The notes beneath the pieces are model-generated. The model saw only the letters and a program-made list of their open reading frames with translations. It was not told where the DNA came from and ran no database searches. Below, one piece after another: positions 25,176-34,495 of a stretch of 64,000 bases of DNA. How positions within the stretch are numbered: position 1 is the stretch's first letter; each line of letters begins with the position of its first letter. Position numbers and translations under genes: made by a program. This DNA is from Occallatibacter riparius (GTDB taxonomy: Bacteria > Acidobacteriota > Terriglobia > Terriglobales > Acidobacteriaceae), in the NCBI RefSeq assembly GCF_025264625.1, contig NZ_CP093313.1:4588001-4652000 (forward strand). Reading direction: 5' to 3'.

Positions 25176-25928
25176 CTAGATTTCGATCTTTGTGAAGCGC
25201 CATGCTCCAAAGACGAGGAGGATGACGCCGACGACTACAAGGACTGAAGCGTTCATGGTTGGAGGAAACGCGACATTCGGTGAGCCGAATGCGTGCCGCA
25301 TCCCGTCGATGCCGTACGACAGGGGGTCGATGCGAGTGGCGTATTTCAACGGCAGCGCGATATCGGTGTTGAGGGGGAACATCGCGCCGGAGAGGAAGTA
25401 AATGGGCATGACGAGGAAGTTCATGATGAGCTGAAATCCCTGCATGTCCTGAAGCCCCGAGCCGATAGCCATACCCAGCGCTGCGAACAGCACAGCGATC
25501 AGCACCATGAATCCGAGGGCGACGGGAATGGCGGTGAAGCTAGTTGGCCGGAACCCGAACACCAAGCAGAGCACCATGACGAGCACGCCCTGAATGCATG
25601 CAACCGTGGCACCGCCGAGCGTTCGGCCGATCATGATTTGCAGGCGAGGCACGGGCGCGACCATCGTCTCCTTGAGGAACCCGAACTGGCGATCCCACAA
25701 GAGGCCGAGGCCGGAGAAGATGGACGAAAACAGCACCGACATGCCGATCACGCCCGGTGCAACAAACTGCAGATAATTGCCCGCGCCCGCCCGCTTGAAG
25801 ATCGGCCCGAGGCCGAAGCCCAGCACGAGCAGATACAGCATGGGCTGGCCGAGTGAGGCGATGATCTGCGCGCGCGAGCGCGTGTAGCGCTTCAATTCAC
25901 GCAACCACAAAATGTAGATGGCGTTCAT
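25176..25928 (-). CDS. ABC-2 type exporter, permease (DrrB-like)
   Basis: A 250-residue protein with six hydrophobic segments. IIASLGQPMLYLLVLGFGLG after the first basic loop and GFQLIMNFLVMPIYFLSGAM in the middle are typical of the ABC-2 / daunorubicin-resistance DrrB permeases. It should pair with the ATPase encoded three bases upstream to export a lipophilic compound or a cell-envelope component. Substrate not known. Confidence 0.87.
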   Translation of the reverse strand: MNAIYILWLRELKRYTRSRAQIIASLGQPMLYLLVLGFGLGPIFKRAGAGNYLQFVAPGVIGMSVLFSSIFSGLGLLWDRQFGFLKETMVAPVPRLQIMIGRTLGGATVACIQGVLVMVLCLVFGFRPTSFTAIPVALGFMVLIAVLFAALGMAIGSGLQDMQGFQLIMNFLVMPIYFLSGAMFPLNTDIALPLKYATRIDPLSYGIDGMRHAFGSPNVAFPPTMNASVLVVVGVILLVFGAWRFTKIEI

Positions 25929-25931
25929 GAG

Positions 25932-26726
25932 TTATCTCCTGTTCTGCTGCCACATTTTGGCAAATTGCCGCATTGCCGCCGCGGGGTCGGCGCTCTCGTC
26001 GCGGATGGTGTTGCCGGTGAGCTTCAGGAATGCGTCTTCAAGCGTCTGCGTGTCGGTCTGCTGCTTGATCTCGGCCGGCGTGCCCTGGGTGACCAGCTTG
26101 CCGTGATCGATGATGCCGATGCGATGCGCCACGCGGTCCGCCTCATCCATGTAGTGCGTGGTCAGGAAGACGGTTACGCGCTCGGTTTCGTTGACTTTCT
26201 TCACGATGGTCCAGAGCTGGTTGCGGCTTTGGGGATCGAGGCCGAGCGTCGGCTCGTCGAGAAACAGAATGCGGGGCGTGTGCAGGAATCCGCGGGCGAT
26301 TTCGAGGCGCCGCTTCATTCCGCCGGAGAACTTCTTCACCTGATCGTTGCGGCGGTCCCACAGCTCGAACAGTTTGAGCAGTTCCTCGGTACGCTGCTTT
26401 CCGATCTTATGGGGCACGTGGTAGAGCACGGCATGAATCTGCATGTTTTCATATGCGGTCAGGTCGCCGTCTAGCGAGGGATCCTGGAACACGATGCCGA
26501 AGCGTTGCCGTGCCTGATTTTGGTGCGTTTGCGGGTCAAGCCCATCGAGCTGAATTGACCCGCTGGTGGGCTTCAGCAGTGTGGTGAGCATCTTGATGGT
26601 GGTCGTCTTTCCGGCGCCGTTGGGGCCGAGAAAGGCAAAGATCTCTCCCGCCGCCACGTCGAACGAAACATCATCGACGGCGGTAAAAGAGCCAAAGGTC
26701 TTCTTCAGGTTTTGGACGCGAATCAA
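25932..26726 (-). CDS. ABC-2 type exporter, ATP-binding protein (DrrA-like)
   Basis: A 264-residue ATPase with Walker A GPNGAGKTT, Q-loop IVFQDPSLDGDLT, signature FSGGMKRRLEIARG, Walker B ILFLDEPTLGLDP and H-loop LTTHYMDEADRV. The signature followed by MKRRLE and the QDPSLDGDLTAYEN stretch fit the DrrA class of drug and lipid exporters. The start is TTG 26726, supported by AGGAGG eight bases upstream. First gene of the operon ATPase-permease-TetR, transcribed from the promoter/operator at 26808-26839. Confidence 0.88.
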   Translation of the reverse strand: MIRVQNLKKTFGSFTAVDDVSFDVAAGEIFAFLGPNGAGKTTTIKMLTTLLKPTSGSIQLDGLDPQTHQNQARQRFGIVFQDPSLDGDLTAYENMQIHAVLYHVPHKIGKQRTEELLKLFELWDRRNDQVKKFSGGMKRRLEIARGFLHTPRILFLDEPTLGLDPQSRNQLWTIVKKVNETERVTVFLTTHYMDEADRVAHRIGIIDHGKLVTQGTPAEIKQQTDTQTLEDAFLKLTGNTIRDESADPAAAMRQFAKMWQQNRR

Positions 26727-26807
26727 GGAGCCGCCCTCCTGGGTGGAACGGTTGATGGGATTGTGTTGTATGGAGACGTACGAAGTGCGCTGTTATTGTG
26801 TCAGGGG

Positions 26808-26839
26808 ATAACTATACCCCACAGTATAGTTATTGACAA
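26808..26839 (-). promoter_or_regulatory. Promoter with overlapping palindromic operator of the ABC exporter/TetR operon
   Basis: On the minus strand TTGTCA (26839-26834) and TATAGT (26816-26811) are separated by 17 bases, a near-consensus housekeeping promoter. A perfect inverted repeat, ATAACTATA / TATAGTTAT (26808-26816 and 26825-26833, 8-base spacer), covers the spacer and the -10 box. This is where a TetR dimer would block polymerase. The start codon is about 80 bases downstream, so the transcript has a leader. Confidence 0.75.
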
Positions 26840-26889
26840 GAGCTAAAATTGGCGAATTTGAAGGCGTGGTATGCTCGCATGTTTCGGTG

Positions 26890-27657
26890 ATGCGGATGAA
26901 ATTGTTTCTTGTCTTGACTTTGTTCATCGCCATGGCTCCTGCTGCATCGGCGGAGAGATGCTTCACGATTCGCGGGCGCGCGGTTTGGTACCGAGGTGAC
27001 GGATTCTTTGCGATCTGGCATATCGGCACACACCACGAGTTCTATCCAAGAGGCGATGCTTCCATCGATCTGCTATGCAAAGAATTCGATTGCGAGAGCG
27101 GTCAGCGCCAACCCGCCTTGTTTGCAGACTTCACCGTTTGTCCGATGGACAAATATGTGCCAGGCGCAGCACAGGCGGTAACTGTGACGAAGGTCGAGCA
27201 TCCGCGTGTCGTTGCCGATTGGCCTCCAGCTGATACGGCGAAGGAGTATATCGAGAGTTTTGTGGAATGGTGCGGCCCGCCTCGCGCCCCTGGAGAGATC
27301 ACTCCGAAACGTAACGAGACATTGCGCTTGGCCCAGTGGGATCAAGGTCAGGAATTGCGGAACCTGATCGAACGAAACCCGGGCATCCTTACGCAGTGCG
27401 GAGATCTACTTCAAGGCGGCCCCGAAAAAGCAAGGACCACGGGTGTCGAGGAGGAATTCCGGGTAGGAGAAGTTACTCGAAGAGGCGGTCACTATCAGGC
27501 GCAGGTTCTTTGCTTCGATTCTCAACATGCCAACGGTACCCTGATGTCGGTAGTCGAATTCCGAAAGGACGCCGACAGATGGCTGATCGACAACTTCCGA
27601 TACCCCTCCAATGGGACGGATTTGCTCGCGATCCTGAAGGCGAAATCTTCTAGATGA
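26890..27657 (+). CDS. Secreted or periplasmic protein of unknown function
   Basis: A 255-residue protein with a signal peptide (MRMKLFLVLTLFIAMAPAAS, cleavage near ASAE). The first half has a small Cys-rich part (RCFTIRGRAVWYRGDGFFAI, then LLCKEFDCESG and VCPMDKY). The second half (from about GEITPKRNETLRLAQ) ends in an alpha/beta stretch resembling NTF2-like folds (VVEFRKDADRWLIDNFRYPS), by eye only. No function is recognised. ATG 26890 has no clear ribosome site; a second ATG follows two codons later. It diverges from the ABC exporter operon across the TetR operator, so it could share its control. Base composition is less GC-rich than its neighbours. Confidence 0.6.
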   Translation: MRMKLFLVLTLFIAMAPAASAERCFTIRGRAVWYRGDGFFAIWHIGTHHEFYPRGDASIDLLCKEFDCESGQRQPALFADFTVCPMDKYVPGAAQAVTVTKVEHPRVVADWPPADTAKEYIESFVEWCGPPRAPGEITPKRNETLRLAQWDQGQELRNLIERNPGILTQCGDLLQGGPEKARTTGVEEEFRVGEVTRRGGHYQAQVLCFDSQHANGTLMSVVEFRKDADRWLIDNFRYPSNGTDLLAILKAKSSR

Positions 27658-27682
27658 TCTCGCCTTCATCCTTTGTGTGGGT

Positions 27683-30600
27683 TCAGTACTCTTCCGGCGG
27701 GCCCTCGGGGTTCACAGGCCCTACCGGTTTTGCGGCGACTGGCTCCTGTGGCTCGAGTTCTTCCGGATCAGGGCCAGCTTGCGGGCCGGTCTTAGGTACG
27801 GTTTCCAGGGCTTCTTTTTCTGGCGTGGCTGCAGGTTCCGTTGCCGCTGCAGGCGGTTGCGGCTCCAGGATTTCGTCGAGGCGATAACCTGCGTCCTCAA
27901 GCGTGACCAGCGCCTTCTCGATGTCGTCGAGAGTGATGGCTGCTTCCGCGCGATGCGGTGCAGCCGACTCAGCCAGCAGCAACAGCCGCGGCAGCGCCAG
28001 CCACCAGAGCAGGCTTTCGTACTGCTCGCGGACCAGGTAAGTGTGATCGCCGGCAACGTGCGCGCCGGTCAGCCAGCAGACGTCAGGATCCGCCCACAAG
28101 CCCGGAGGCACGATCAGAGCGTCTGCGGATATCTGCTCCTTTGCCGTTGTTGGCGCGGTTGTTTGCGTCGTTGCGGTTTGGGGCGCGTTTACCTCGACTG
28201 GGACCTCAGCCTTCGCCTGCGCGATCTTCCCGACGCCGCTCTGCATCAGCAGCAGCACCTTTACGCGGGCTGCCGCCATCCAGCCGTCTTCATCTTCGAG
28301 GCCGAGCGCCTGGAAGGCCTGCGCCAGCGGTTCACGCAAGCGGAGGCGATCGAAAAGCTCCAGTGCGATTGCCTGCCAGTTATCCACGTCAATGGCCTGG
28401 GCCAGCACCTGCAGCATGCAGGAAGCCAGCACCGGGCCCCATAACGCGGTGGATGGAACCTCCGGATGATCATTGGGAATCACGCGTCGTGCCGCTGCAG
28501 TCCACTTCTGCGGAAACAGTCCTTCGAGAGCGGGCACCCGGGTGGCCGCGCGCAACAACTTGCGCAACACCGGCGCCATCGTAGCCGGATCTGTGGAATA
28601 CGCCACCGTACGGTTGCCGGCGAGCTTCGCATAGGCGGGCAATGCGGCGGTCTGCAACTCGGCGAATGCCTGCCATGCGCGATCCTGCAAGGCGTTCTGT
28701 GCCTTCGTGGCTGGCTTGTTCTGGCCGCTCGCTGCCTGCGCTGCCGGAGCCTCCGCGGCTTCCACCAGCATGTGCACAATCGCAGGATCGAGCGCGCGGC
28801 GCAGGGCGTCATGCACCGGCCGCAGCTCAAGGTTGACCAGAGCGTCATCGAGCGACGGCACGCCGCGGCCGCCGAGGATGTCGCAGAGACGATCCCAGGG
28901 CCTTTCTGCCGTCGCATGCAACTCGCGCCAGTCAAGAAAGACGTGGCTCTGATAGGCGTGCAGGTTGAGGCGAATTCCGCGCTCGCCCAGTTCATTGGCG
29001 CGGCGCAGATATTCGAGGTTGGTAAGCGAATCGCGGAAGGCAAGAATCGAGTTGCCATCCTGCAGGCCCAGGCCTTCCCACAGTGAACGTTGGCGGAGGC
29101 CGCCGGCACCCTTATCCGCGTAGGCGGCGGAGATGCGGATGGTGCCGCTCGTGGACCCGTAGACGTTGTTGTAGACCACAAGCGCGCGCTGGTCGTTCAC
29201 GCGGTTCGAATAGGCGAAGACATTCTCGTCGACAGCGCCGGAGTCGTGGAAGAAGTCATAGAGCAGGAAGTTGTAGCTCTCCGCAAACAGCCAGCGGCGC
29301 TTGAGCAGGGGAGCGATCTGCACCTCGTGCCGCTCGATCATCCACTGGTCCGGCGTCTCGTCATAGCGCGGGCGCTGGTACTCCATGCCGTACTTTTCGG
29401 TAAAGCCCTCGATCTGCCCATGCCCGAACATCGGCAGCCCGGGCAGCGTTGCCATCATCACCGTCACGCCGAAGGCCTTGTCGCCTTTGCCGTACTGGTC
29501 GATTGCGGTGCGCTCGTCGGGGTTCGACATGAAGTTGACGTAGCGCTTCATGATGTCGGGATCGAACTCGAGCGTGTTCTTGAGCACCGACCGATACTTC
29601 GCATTGTCCTCGTCGCGCGTCATGACCATGAATGCAGAGTTGTACACGCGGTGCATGCCGAGCGTCCGAACGAAGTAGCCCTCCATGAGCCAGAACGCTT
29701 CAGCTAGTAGCAGCGTGCCGGGCACTTCCTGGGCGACACGGTCCACGACTTCGCGCCAGAACTCCTGCGGCATGATGCGATTGAATTCCTCGTCGCTCAT
29801 GCCGTATTCGGCACGCGATGGGATCGCTCCGCTGGCGCCCGGACCTGGGAACCACAAGCGATGGAAGTGGCGCTTCGCCAGCGTCATGGCGGCATCAAAG
29901 CGGATCACCGGGAACAAACGGGCGACATGGAGGATAGTCTGGATGACCTGCTCGCGCACCGCGGGATTGAGATAGTCGAGCTGCGCGGTGTCGTTCCAGG
30001 GGAAGCTGGTGCCGTCGTTACCGTGATAGATGTAGCGCGTTTCGCCGGTGTGCTTGTCGCGGCGGCGGAAAACTACGGCCGCATCGGTCTGCGTGTAGTA
30101 GTGATCGTCGATCTTGATCTCGACGCGATCGTCGGCGGAGAGATCTGGACCGTTGAAGCTGTAGGCCGGATAAGGCGATTCCCAGCGGCCGATGAACCAC
30201 TCGGGATGCTCCACAACCCAGGGTGAATCGATGCCCATGTGGTTCGGCACCATGTCGCTGGCGAGGCGAATGCCATGCCGGAAGGCACGATCGCGCAGCG
30301 CAACGTAGGCCTGGTCGCCACCGAGGTCATCGGCAATGCGGTAGTCGAAAAGGGAATAAGCGGAAGCAACGGCGTCCTGATTTCCGCACAGCAGCTTGAT
30401 CGTTTTCGAGGCGCGGCTACGCTCCCAGATACCGATCAGCCAGAGCGTATTGATGCCGCGATGCGCGAGCGCTGCAAGCTCTTCATCCGGAATCTCGCTG
30501 ACGTATTTGATATGCCGGCCGTACTTTTTGCTCAACTGCGCCAGCCACACCCACGTGCTCTTCGCCATCATCACGGTGGTCGGCATCCATGCGGTGTCGG

Positions 30601-31528
30601 GCGAGAACTTTTCGTACTCATGCTGCGGATCGCCGAAGGTGATGACCTCGGCAGTCGACGCCAGCGTGGGCCACTGCTGCTCCCCGCGTTCGCGCCGGCG
30701 CCGCGCGGCTTCTTCGGCCTCAGCCCGGGTGCGGGCCGCATCGGGGTTGAACTGCATCCAGATGGCCAGCTCTTCTTCACGCAGAATTTCGCCGGCGATC
30801 ATGAGGAAGCGCTCCATGGCGTCGCCCAGCAGCGGCGTCCACAGTTTCCGAAGCAGTTCGAGTTGATCCTTAAGCGAGTTCGGCGCGCCCTTCGCCGGTG
30901 CGCGCAGCAACTCCAGGAGACTAATCGCGGTTGCGCCGGGAATCGGCACCAGCGGACGCGTTGCGAAGTACTCCGGCAACTGCTGCGTCACCTGCTTGTA
31001 GACGGTACGCTCGGCCAGCGGCTTGTCTTCAAACAGCTCTGCAAACGGCTTGAACGCTTCGTTGCGGTTAGCGGTCCAGAGCATCAGCAGTTCTTCGAGC
31101 GCCGCCTCGCGATGCGCGCGCCCGTTCGTGGATCCGGCGAGCCACTGCTTCGGAGTTTCTTCGCCGCGCATCACGGTCGATCCCGGAAAATGCTCGACGA
31201 AGGTGAGCAGCAGCTTGTCCAACTGCTCGGGGCCCACCTGGCCGCCGAAGAAGGCGAGGGCGTCGGTCATCACCTGGCTGTCGTACTGCTCGCGATAGCG
31301 CTGCAGCAGCACGTGGCCGGCCTCATCTATTAGCCCCATGGCAAACAGCGCGCCGGCATGCACCGCGCGGTCGGGATACTTCTCCGACTCGCGCACCTGG
31401 TTCATGCGGTAGGCGAAGGCGCGGCAGGCTCCCATGTTGGCGAAGACGACGTTGCCGTTGAAGGAAAACAGGGTGTCGGGGAACTGATAGCGGTCGCGTG
31501 CACTGCGCGAAATGTGGAATTCCAGCAT
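27683..31528 (-). CDS. Very large GH13 (alpha-amylase family) protein with extra N- and C-terminal domains
   Basis: A 1281-residue protein. The GH13 barrel lies at about 340-790: region I DMVPNHMG (425-432), region II IRFDAAMTLA with the likely nucleophile D545, region III LLLAEAFW with the likely acid/base E610, and region IV FMSNPDERTA with D671 as transition-state stabiliser. In region IV the usual His before Asp is Pro, as in GlgE-type enzymes (N-T-P-D). The first 340 residues are helical and unrecognised. The last about 400 include further helical sequence, a hydrophobic stretch WWLALPRLLLLAESA and a Pro/Glu-rich tail. No signal peptide is seen, so it probably acts on cytoplasmic alpha-glucans (glycogen, maltose or trehalose conversion); the exact reaction is unclear. 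Confidence 0.8.
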   Translation of the reverse strand: MLEFHISRSARDRYQFPDTLFSFNGNVVFANMGACRAFAYRMNQVRESEKYPDRAVHAGALFAMGLIDEAGHVLLQRYREQYDSQVMTDALAFFGGQVGPEQLDKLLLTFVEHFPGSTVMRGEETPKQWLAGSTNGRAHREAALEELLMLWTANRNEAFKPFAELFEDKPLAERTVYKQVTQQLPEYFATRPLVPIPGATAISLLELLRAPAKGAPNSLKDQLELLRKLWTPLLGDAMERFLMIAGEILREEELAIWMQFNPDAARTRAEAEEAARRRRERGEQQWPTLASTAEVITFGDPQHEYEKFSPDTAWMPTTVMMAKSTWVWLAQLSKKYGRHIKYVSEIPDEELAALAHRGINTLWLIGIWERSRASKTIKLLCGNQDAVASAYSLFDYRIADDLGGDQAYVALRDRAFRHGIRLASDMVPNHMGIDSPWVVEHPEWFIGRWESPYPAYSFNGPDLSADDRVEIKIDDHYYTQTDAAVVFRRRDKHTGETRYIYHGNDGTSFPWNDTAQLDYLNPAVREQVIQTILHVARLFPVIRFDAAMTLAKRHFHRLWFPGPGASGAIPSRAEYGMSDEEFNRIMPQEFWREVVDRVAQEVPGTLLLAEAFWLMEGYFVRTLGMHRVYNSAFMVMTRDEDNAKYRSVLKNTLEFDPDIMKRYVNFMSNPDERTAIDQYGKGDKAFGVTVMMATLPGLPMFGHGQIEGFTEKYGMEYQRPRYDETPDQWMIERHEVQIAPLLKRRWLFAESYNFLLYDFFHDSGAVDENVFAYSNRVNDQRALVVYNNVYGSTSGTIRISAAYADKGAGGLRQRSLWEGLGLQDGNSILAFRDSLTNLEYLRRANELGERGIRLNLHAYQSHVFLDWRELHATAERPWDRLCDILGGRGVPSLDDALVNLELRPVHDALRRALDPAIVHMLVEAAEAPAAQAASGQNKPATKAQNALQDRAWQAFAELQTAALPAYAKLAGNRTVAYSTDPATMAPVLRKLLRAATRVPALEGLFPQKWTAAARRVIPNDHPEVPSTALWGPVLASCMLQVLAQAIDVDNWQAIALELFDRLRLREPLAQAFQALGLEDEDGWMAAARVKVLLLMQSGVGKIAQAKAEVPVEVNAPQTATTQTTAPTTAKEQISADALIVPPGLWADPDVCWLTGAHVAGDHTYLVREQYESLLWWLALPRLLLLAESAAPHRAEAAITLDDIEKALVTLEDAGYRLDEILEPQPPAAATEPAATPEKEALETVPKTGPQAGPDPEELEPQEPVAAKPVGPVNPEGPPEEY

Positions 31529-31880
31529 AGAGGGTTACGTGCTCCCGAACTCGCGTTGCCGGTTGTGGAACGGGCGGCTGCGCCGTCCGTTCAATTCGTA
31601 CTGGTGATGCTCCTCGACCTTCAGCTTAACCACCGCAGCTTAACCATCGTAGTACCGGGAGGTTAAGTATTGACAAGCGAATCGCGCCGGCCCCGCGCGG
31701 CAGGCGGGGTCGATCTCATCGGGTCGAAACCGTATGGATGCGGAATGCGGGGGTTAGGGTCGCTTCGGGCGAGGGAACCGGCGCCCTCGGCGGGAATGCC
31801 CGAGACAGGCAGGCGGCCGAACCAGGAGCTGAATTGCCACGTTGATCCGCTTGCCGTTAGACTAGGAAAGTCCCCAAAGC
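31529..31880. other. Gene-free GC-rich stretch upstream of tRNA-Ser
   Basis: No gene supported. It contains the divergent upstream region of the GH13 gene and, at 31690-31830, several GC-rich short inverted blocks. I compared it with the bacterial SRP RNA signature and found no match. The tRNA promoter must lie at its right end but no clear -35/-10 pair is visible. Confidence 0.4.
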
Positions 31881-31970
31881 GGAGAGGTGGCAGAGTGGTT
31901 GAATGCACCCGCCTCGAAAGCGGACGTAGCTGAAAGGCTACCGGGAGTTCGAATCTCCCCCTCTCCGCCA
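31881..31970 (+). tRNA. tRNA-Ser (anticodon CGA, reads UCG)
   Basis: 90 bases including an encoded CCA end. Acceptor stem GGAGAGG pairs with CCTCTCC; the anticodon loop is CTCGAAA within ccgc/gcgg, giving anticodon CGA. A long variable arm (gtagc ... ggctac) marks a class II tRNA, as expected for serine. The T arm is gggagTTCGAATctccc. Confidence 0.95.
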
Positions 31971-32053
31971 GAATTGCAGGCAGCCACTGCTCGCTAGTCG
32001 CTCGCTCCCGCTTCTGCGTTTTCCCTCCCGAACCCCAAGCTTGTCCTGCCGCT

Positions 32054-34495
32054 TCAGACAACCGAACTAGTCTTCGCAGCACCCGTCTGACCGCTCAGAA
32101 CGCTGCGGATCGTGTCCGATCCAAATCCCAGCCCAACCAACTGCCACCAGAATCCGGTCGTGTTTTGATCCGCGGTGGAGATTGCCAACGCGCACAGCGG
32201 AACGAGCAAGACTGCACCGAGTTCGAATGTTTCGAAAATCACCCGGCGCACCGAATCTTTCCGCGCCGACTTTCTTCGTGAAGCATTCTCCACCTGAAGG
32301 TCGATTTCATACTGATAGATGAGAGGTCGATCCGAGCCCGGGTTCACCGTGACCGGTTTTCCTTCCCAGTAAAAGCGCACTTCGACGGGGCAGCTCCGCA
32401 GGAAGCTCTCGAAATAGTGATATACGTCCCAGCCTCTTTCCCGGTAATAGGAAGGCCTCGACTCATCCGACCGCGGGCTGGTTTCCGATGCATCCAAAAC
32501 CGAGCCTGGTGACGCCGGCGGCAGGCTGTTTCCGGCGTCGCCGGCAGAAGAGGTTGTGACCGGTGCCTTCTCCGGTGTTCCACTCTGCAGCGTCCCGCTT
32601 TGGGCGCTGATCCGCCACTCACAGAGAATCTCTCTTCTCGCGGCGGCAGAATTAAAGGTGGGCCGCCTGAAACGTACGGACATCCGGACCCGCTCTCCGG
32701 ATCCGACGCTTTGGGGATCGAGTTCGATTTGGGCCTCACCGGCCTGGAGCGCTTCAATCAGCGCCCGAGGATCGACCCCTTCCGCGAGTTGCCGAAGCAA
32801 GCTTCTCGCCTCATTCAAGTTGTCGAGCGCGGGCGTGGCCAGCCATGTAATGAGGCGGTCTCTGGCTCGAACCCAGTGGTCAGTAAAAGCGGCCGGCGCA
32901 AGAAACTCGAACTCCCGAATCAACTCCAGCGCAGAGATCTGCAGGTCGGCGCGCACCGTTCCGATTTCCTCAATCCATTTGCGGCCGTCGTCGCCATCTT
33001 TCGGTAGCGATTCGGGAAGAGGGAACGATGACGTCATGGGCTGCAGGTCGATTGGCAGCGTCAGCGTCAAGCCCGCGCCAGCGACAAACTTGAAATGGCC
33101 GCTGATGTTCTTCCACCGCTCAACCAAAGAGGTCTGAAATGCGCTCTTATCTTCCTCCGTGGGATCATTGAGAAGCTTGTCTGCCGACTCCAGTGTTTGC
33201 TGAATGAGAACCCAGTCCTCATCACGGAACTGAACGCTCTGCAGTGCTTCCGAAGCCAGGTCCAGATGCCGCTCGATGGCTGCGATCCTGGTGGGAGGCG
33301 CAAGCTCATTCGCAACCAGCAGGTGCAAACGGTTGAGCGAGGCATCCAGGCGCCTTACGTAATCGATCCGGCGCTTCAGCGTTGTGATTCCTGAAGAGAC
33401 TCTCTGTTCAACAGAGGTGAATCCAGGGCTTATGACCGAAACAGCCTTCCGCAGCGTGTCCAGGCTGAGACGCTCGACCCTCAACTGCACTCTCAGCATG
33501 GAATCCACTTCGTCCGTGATGCCCCGGGTCACCTTCGCGACCTCGATCAACTCTTCGCGAAGCGATCGAAAGCGCCGGTAATTAGGAATGGCGACGCGGA
33601 GCAGCACAGACCCCAGAGCGCCAACCAGCAACCACACTGCGACCCAGAGGTAATTCACGGTTCTGCTTCTCAGGCCCAGTTTGAATTCGGTTTCGACCGG
33701 AATGTTCTGTTCGTCGATGACCTGCGGGGCCTTATCGCCCCCTGAAACATAGCGAAGCGTTAACACACCCTTCTGCTTCCCGCTTCGCGCCAGTCCCGCT
33801 GCCTTATCCACAAACCAGCCGTGAGGCGGCGAAGTTCGCAGCGACACTCCGGCGTACTGCGGCAACGAGAAGGAACTCCATTTGGCCACATCGGCACAAT
33901 CAGACGATCCGCTTCGCGTTGGCGGCTTCGAAAATTGTTCGACCGAGAAGTCGCAGACATCCGTGCCGTCGAATCTCAGCCGAACGCTGACCGAGTCGTA
34001 GCCAATGCTTGTCGGATTGCGCAACACGAAGAGAAGATCCTGATCCTCGGACTGCACCTGCGGAAAGTTGTCGATTGCCAAGCCGGTCTTGATGATGCGC
34101 AGGGTATTGATTTTCGTTCCCTGGAAATAGACCGGCACTGTCGAAGTCCCAAACGGAATGCGTCCGCTTATAGTCGCCGTCACCGCCCATTTGTTCCCGG
34201 CCTTGAGAGCTTTCTGAACCTGAATGGAAGGGAGGATCTGAAGGTCAGGGGATTCCGTGCTTGCCAGGGGGCCGACGACAAAATCCTCCTGTTTGGGTTC
34301 ATCCGCCGCTGACACCAGCAGAGTTTTCGAAAACGAGTTGAGATTCGCGGACAGAAGTACCGGCATATCAGGAGGAGTGCTCGCGTCCGATGGAACCGCC
34401 CGCGATGGGGCTTCTTGCGCGTTCTGGGCGCTCGCCTGGTGAACAGCCGAAAGCACGAGCAATACGCCAGCAAAGATCCGACACCCTCTGGCCAT
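32054..34495 (-). CDS. Large membrane protein of unknown function with coiled-coil region
   Basis: An 813-residue protein. A signal sequence (about 1-23) is followed by about 250 residues of probable beta structure outside the cytoplasm, then a membrane segment (VNYLWVAVWLLVGALGSVLL, about 280-300), a long charged helical region with likely coiled coils (about 305-480), a further domain with a Ser/Thr/Pro-rich linker (about 625-680), and two hydrophobic segments near the C-terminus (about 750-790). The layout, with an outside domain, membrane anchor and helical cytoplasmic part, resembles a sensor or scaffold, but no kinase or other known domain is seen. ATG 34495 is used because GGAGG lies nine bases upstream; GTG 34501 is too close to it. 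It lies alone between tRNA-Ser and a small unknown. Confidence 0.6.
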   Translation of the reverse strand: MARGCRIFAGVLLVLSAVHQASAQNAQEAPSRAVPSDASTPPDMPVLLSANLNSFSKTLLVSAADEPKQEDFVVGPLASTESPDLQILPSIQVQKALKAGNKWAVTATISGRIPFGTSTVPVYFQGTKINTLRIIKTGLAIDNFPQVQSEDQDLLFVLRNPTSIGYDSVSVRLRFDGTDVCDFSVEQFSKPPTRSGSSDCADVAKWSSFSLPQYAGVSLRTSPPHGWFVDKAAGLARSGKQKGVLTLRYVSGGDKAPQVIDEQNIPVETEFKLGLRSRTVNYLWVAVWLLVGALGSVLLRVAIPNYRRFRSLREELIEVAKVTRGITDEVDSMLRVQLRVERLSLDTLRKAVSVISPGFTSVEQRVSSGITTLKRRIDYVRRLDASLNRLHLLVANELAPPTRIAAIERHLDLASEALQSVQFRDEDWVLIQQTLESADKLLNDPTEEDKSAFQTSLVERWKNISGHFKFVAGAGLTLTLPIDLQPMTSSFPLPESLPKDGDDGRKWIEEIGTVRADLQISALELIREFEFLAPAAFTDHWVRARDRLITWLATPALDNLNEARSLLRQLAEGVDPRALIEALQAGEAQIELDPQSVGSGERVRMSVRFRRPTFNSAAARREILCEWRISAQSGTLQSGTPEKAPVTTSSAGDAGNSLPPASPGSVLDASETSPRSDESRPSYYRERGWDVYHYFESFLRSCPVEVRFYWEGKPVTVNPGSDRPLIYQYEIDLQVENASRRKSARKDSVRRVIFETFELGAVLLVPLCALAISTADQNTTGFWWQLVGLGFGSDTIRSVLSGQTGAAKTSSVV

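Noticed and set aside
28466..31333. Large plus-strand frames opposite the GH13 gene
   Set aside because: They are antisense shadows; the minus-strand frame carries clear GH13 motifs across the same interval.
31690..31860. Candidate SRP (4.5S) RNA upstream of tRNA-Ser
   Set aside because: GC-rich paired blocks are present but the conserved loop signature (GGAAG ... GCAGC type) is missing.
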